DNA from: Nitratireductor sp. B36
Lineage (GTDB): Bacteria > Pseudomonadota > Alphaproteobacteria > Rhizobiales > Rhizobiaceae
DNA: 64,000 nt
Assembly: GCF_020833685.1 (NCBI RefSeq)
Contig: NZ_JACKZY010000005.1
Location: 124,001-188,000 of the forward strand
Direction of reading: 5' to 3'
Shown piece after piece: positions 62,893 to 64,000 of this stretch. The notes beneath the pieces were generated by a model. That model was not told the origin of the DNA and did no database searches. It worked only from the letters and a program-made list of their open reading frames with translations. Made by a program: the position numbers and the translations under genes. The stretch's first letter is position 1. Each line of letters begins with the position of its first letter.

Positions 62893-63521
62893 AGGCCTGC
62901 CCTCGCAAGTGCGTTGATGGCCGCTGCTGTCATGGCGCTGCCGCCCATGCGGCCGCGCACGATGGCGAAGGGAATTCCAAGCCCGCTCTCGGCAAGGGCC
63001 TCCTTCGATTCCATCGCACCGACAAAACCGACCGGCATGCCAATGATGGCGGCGGGTTTCGGCGCACCGGCGCGCAGCATGTCGAGCAGGTAGAAGAGTG
63101 CGGTCGGCGCATTGCCGATGGCGATCACCGCTCCCTCCATGTGCTCGCGCCACAGTTCCAGCGCGGCGGCGGAACGCGTGTTGCCAAGCTTTTGTGCAAG
63201 CTCCGGCGTGCGCGCATCGCGCAAGGTGCAGATCACCTCATTGTCGGCGGGCAGCCGCGTGCGCGTCACACCGCGCGCCACCATCTCCGCATCACACAGG
63301 ATCGGCGCACCTTCTTTCAGCGCCGCGCGGCCCGCCGCCACGAACCCCTCGGAAAAGACGAAATGTCTTGCGGCCTCGACAAGCCCGCAGGCATGGATCA
63401 TGCGGATGGCGACATCGGCCTCTTCCGCGCTGAAACGCGCGAGATCGGCCTCGGCGCGGATGATCGCGAACGACTTTTCATAGATGGCATTGCCGTCGCG
63501 TATGTACTCGGTTTCTTGCAT
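62889..63521 (-). CDS. cobH: Precorrin-8X methylmutase
   Basis: 210 residues, the usual CobH length. Moves the methyl group from C-11 to C-12, giving hydrogenobyrinate. The proton-transfer His lies in VAIRMIHACGLVEAA; EGAPILCDAEMVARGVTRTR and IGNAPTALFYLLDML are conserved. Its ATG lies directly against the cobG stop. Confidence 0.95.
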   Translation of the reverse strand: MQETEYIRDGNAIYEKSFAIIRAEADLARFSAEEADVAIRMIHACGLVEAARHFVFSEGFVAAGRAALKEGAPILCDAEMVARGVTRTRLPADNEVICTLRDARTPELAQKLGNTRSAAALELWREHMEGAVIAIGNAPTALFYLLDMLRAGAPKPAAIIGMPVGFVGAMESKEALAESGLGIPFAIVRGRMGGSAMTAAAINALARAGL

Positions 63522-64000
63522 TCAGCCTGACTTTCGAAGAAGGGCAGCGCGCAGCGTCTCGCCGCGCTCTGTGAGAAAGGTGCGAAGGCGTTCGGAAGGT
63601 TTTGCGCCAACGCAGGAAAGGGTGCAGCAGCTCTCGGCCGCGATCAGGTTCACAACAGGCCCGGCGGGCTGGGCGCATCCTTTCTCGCAGGCCGAAAGGT
63701 GAAGGCGAAACGGACCATCGGGCAGACCCGCCGCAGCCGCCTCGGCGGCAAGCGCCTTGGCATCGAACCGCGCCGAGGCACAGGCTGGCGCCCCGGCGCA
63801 GGCGGCTATGGATAGGCGGGGATCATGCGCGTCCGTGACGAAGCCAAGAGCCTCAGCCCCCCGCGACAACGCTTCCTGCCGGGGCTCATCGAGCCCGATC
63901 AGCAGCAGGCCGCTGCGCGGCGCAAGACGTATTTCCCTGGCATCCGAGGCGGCCTCGCAAAGCGCGACCAGCGCTTCCGCTGCGACCTGGCCGAAGGGCA
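63522..64000 (-). CDS. cobG: Precorrin-3B synthase, C-terminal part (partial)
   Basis: Open to the right edge; about 158 residues visible. It belongs to the nitrite/sulfite-reductase-like family. The second ferredoxin-like half starts with PFGQVAAEALVALCEAASDA; the iron-sulfur/sirohaem-type cysteines are in CAGAPACASA and HLSACEKGCAQP. CobG uses O2 to hydroxylate C-20 and form the lactone of precorrin-3B, so its presence marks the aerobic pathway. The N-terminal half is outside the window. Confidence 0.92.
   Translation of the reverse strand, partial: PFGQVAAEALVALCEAASDAREIRLAPRSGLLLIGLDEPRQEALSRGAEALGFVTDAHDPRLSIAACAGAPACASARFDAKALAAEAAAAGLPDGPFRLHLSACEKGCAQPAGPVVNLIAAESCCTLSCVGAKPSERLRTFLTERGETLRAALLRKSG

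Noticed and set aside
62893-63153. Long N-terminal extension of CobI
   Set aside because: It only mirrors another frame of cobH; GTG 62892 gives the standard CobI N-terminus and the GTGA overlap.
53625-64000. B12 riboswitch, tRNA or other RNA gene in the cob region
   Set aside because: Gene junctions overlap or leave only a few bases, and no B12-box-like segment was seen in any gap.

Overview
The window looks like a chromosomal segment of a high-GC alphaproteobacterium of the Hyphomicrobiales (Rhizobiales), probably near the Phyllobacteriaceae (Mesorhizobium/Aminobacter-like). This is inferred from the oxygen-dependent cobalamin genes, an ACC deaminase paired with an Lrp-type regulator, five binding-protein-dependent ABC uptake systems, and short palindromic repeats of the kind scattered through genomes of this order. 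Genus was not tested by any search.

Layout. 0-2.2 kb: end of a crotonase gene, then an AmpR/GcvA-like LysR regulator divergent from a class A beta-lactamase. 2.2-3.8 kb: Lrp-type regulator divergent from acdS. 3.8-5.7 kb: two toxin-antitoxin pairs in tandem (MazF/PemK with an RHH-like partner; RES with an Xre/MbcA-like partner). 5.8-11.4 kb: a GntR/UTRA-controlled ManNAc operon (nanE, nanK, ABC binding protein and two permeases, but no ATPase and no nanA). 11.4-13.8 kb: an AT-rich patch with a membrane-anchored S9 peptidase. 13.8-19.4 kb: a complete CUT1 glucose/mannose-like ABC operon with a divergent LacI regulator. 19.4-24.5 kb: TetR regulator and an RND efflux pair. 24.7-25.8 kb: a DUF4168 protein and an FCD-type GntR regulator. 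26.0-35.6 kb: a long operon of unassigned substrate (class II aldolase, peptide-type ABC importer, M20 deacylase, 2-hydroxyacid dehydrogenase, HDAC-like amidohydrolase). 35.6-38.6 kb: EamA exporter, saccharopine-dehydrogenase-like enzyme with a divergent Lrp regulator, and repeats. 38.6-42.9 kb: a polyamine-type ABC operon. 43.0-51.9 kb: an IclR regulator divergent from an oxidative L-fucose operon. 52.1-53.3 kb: a COG0523 GTPase behind a Zur-like box. 53.6-64.0 kb: the cob cluster (cobF-T-S-B-A-M-E-L on minus, cobK on plus, cobJ-I-H-G on minus).

How the parts work together. Most of the window is regulator-plus-transporter-plus-catabolic-enzyme modules, each with a recognisable dyad in its control region. 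Each of the five solute-binding-protein genes is followed by stem-loop sequence before the next gene of its operon, which suggests a shared way of raising binding-protein mRNA over downstream mRNA. The cob genes are packed with 4-base overlaps and supply most corrin-ring methylations and contractions plus several late steps; cobaltochelatase and adenosylation genes are not in view. The least explained module, and the best candidate for an undescribed pathway, is the 25.1-35.6 kb operon.
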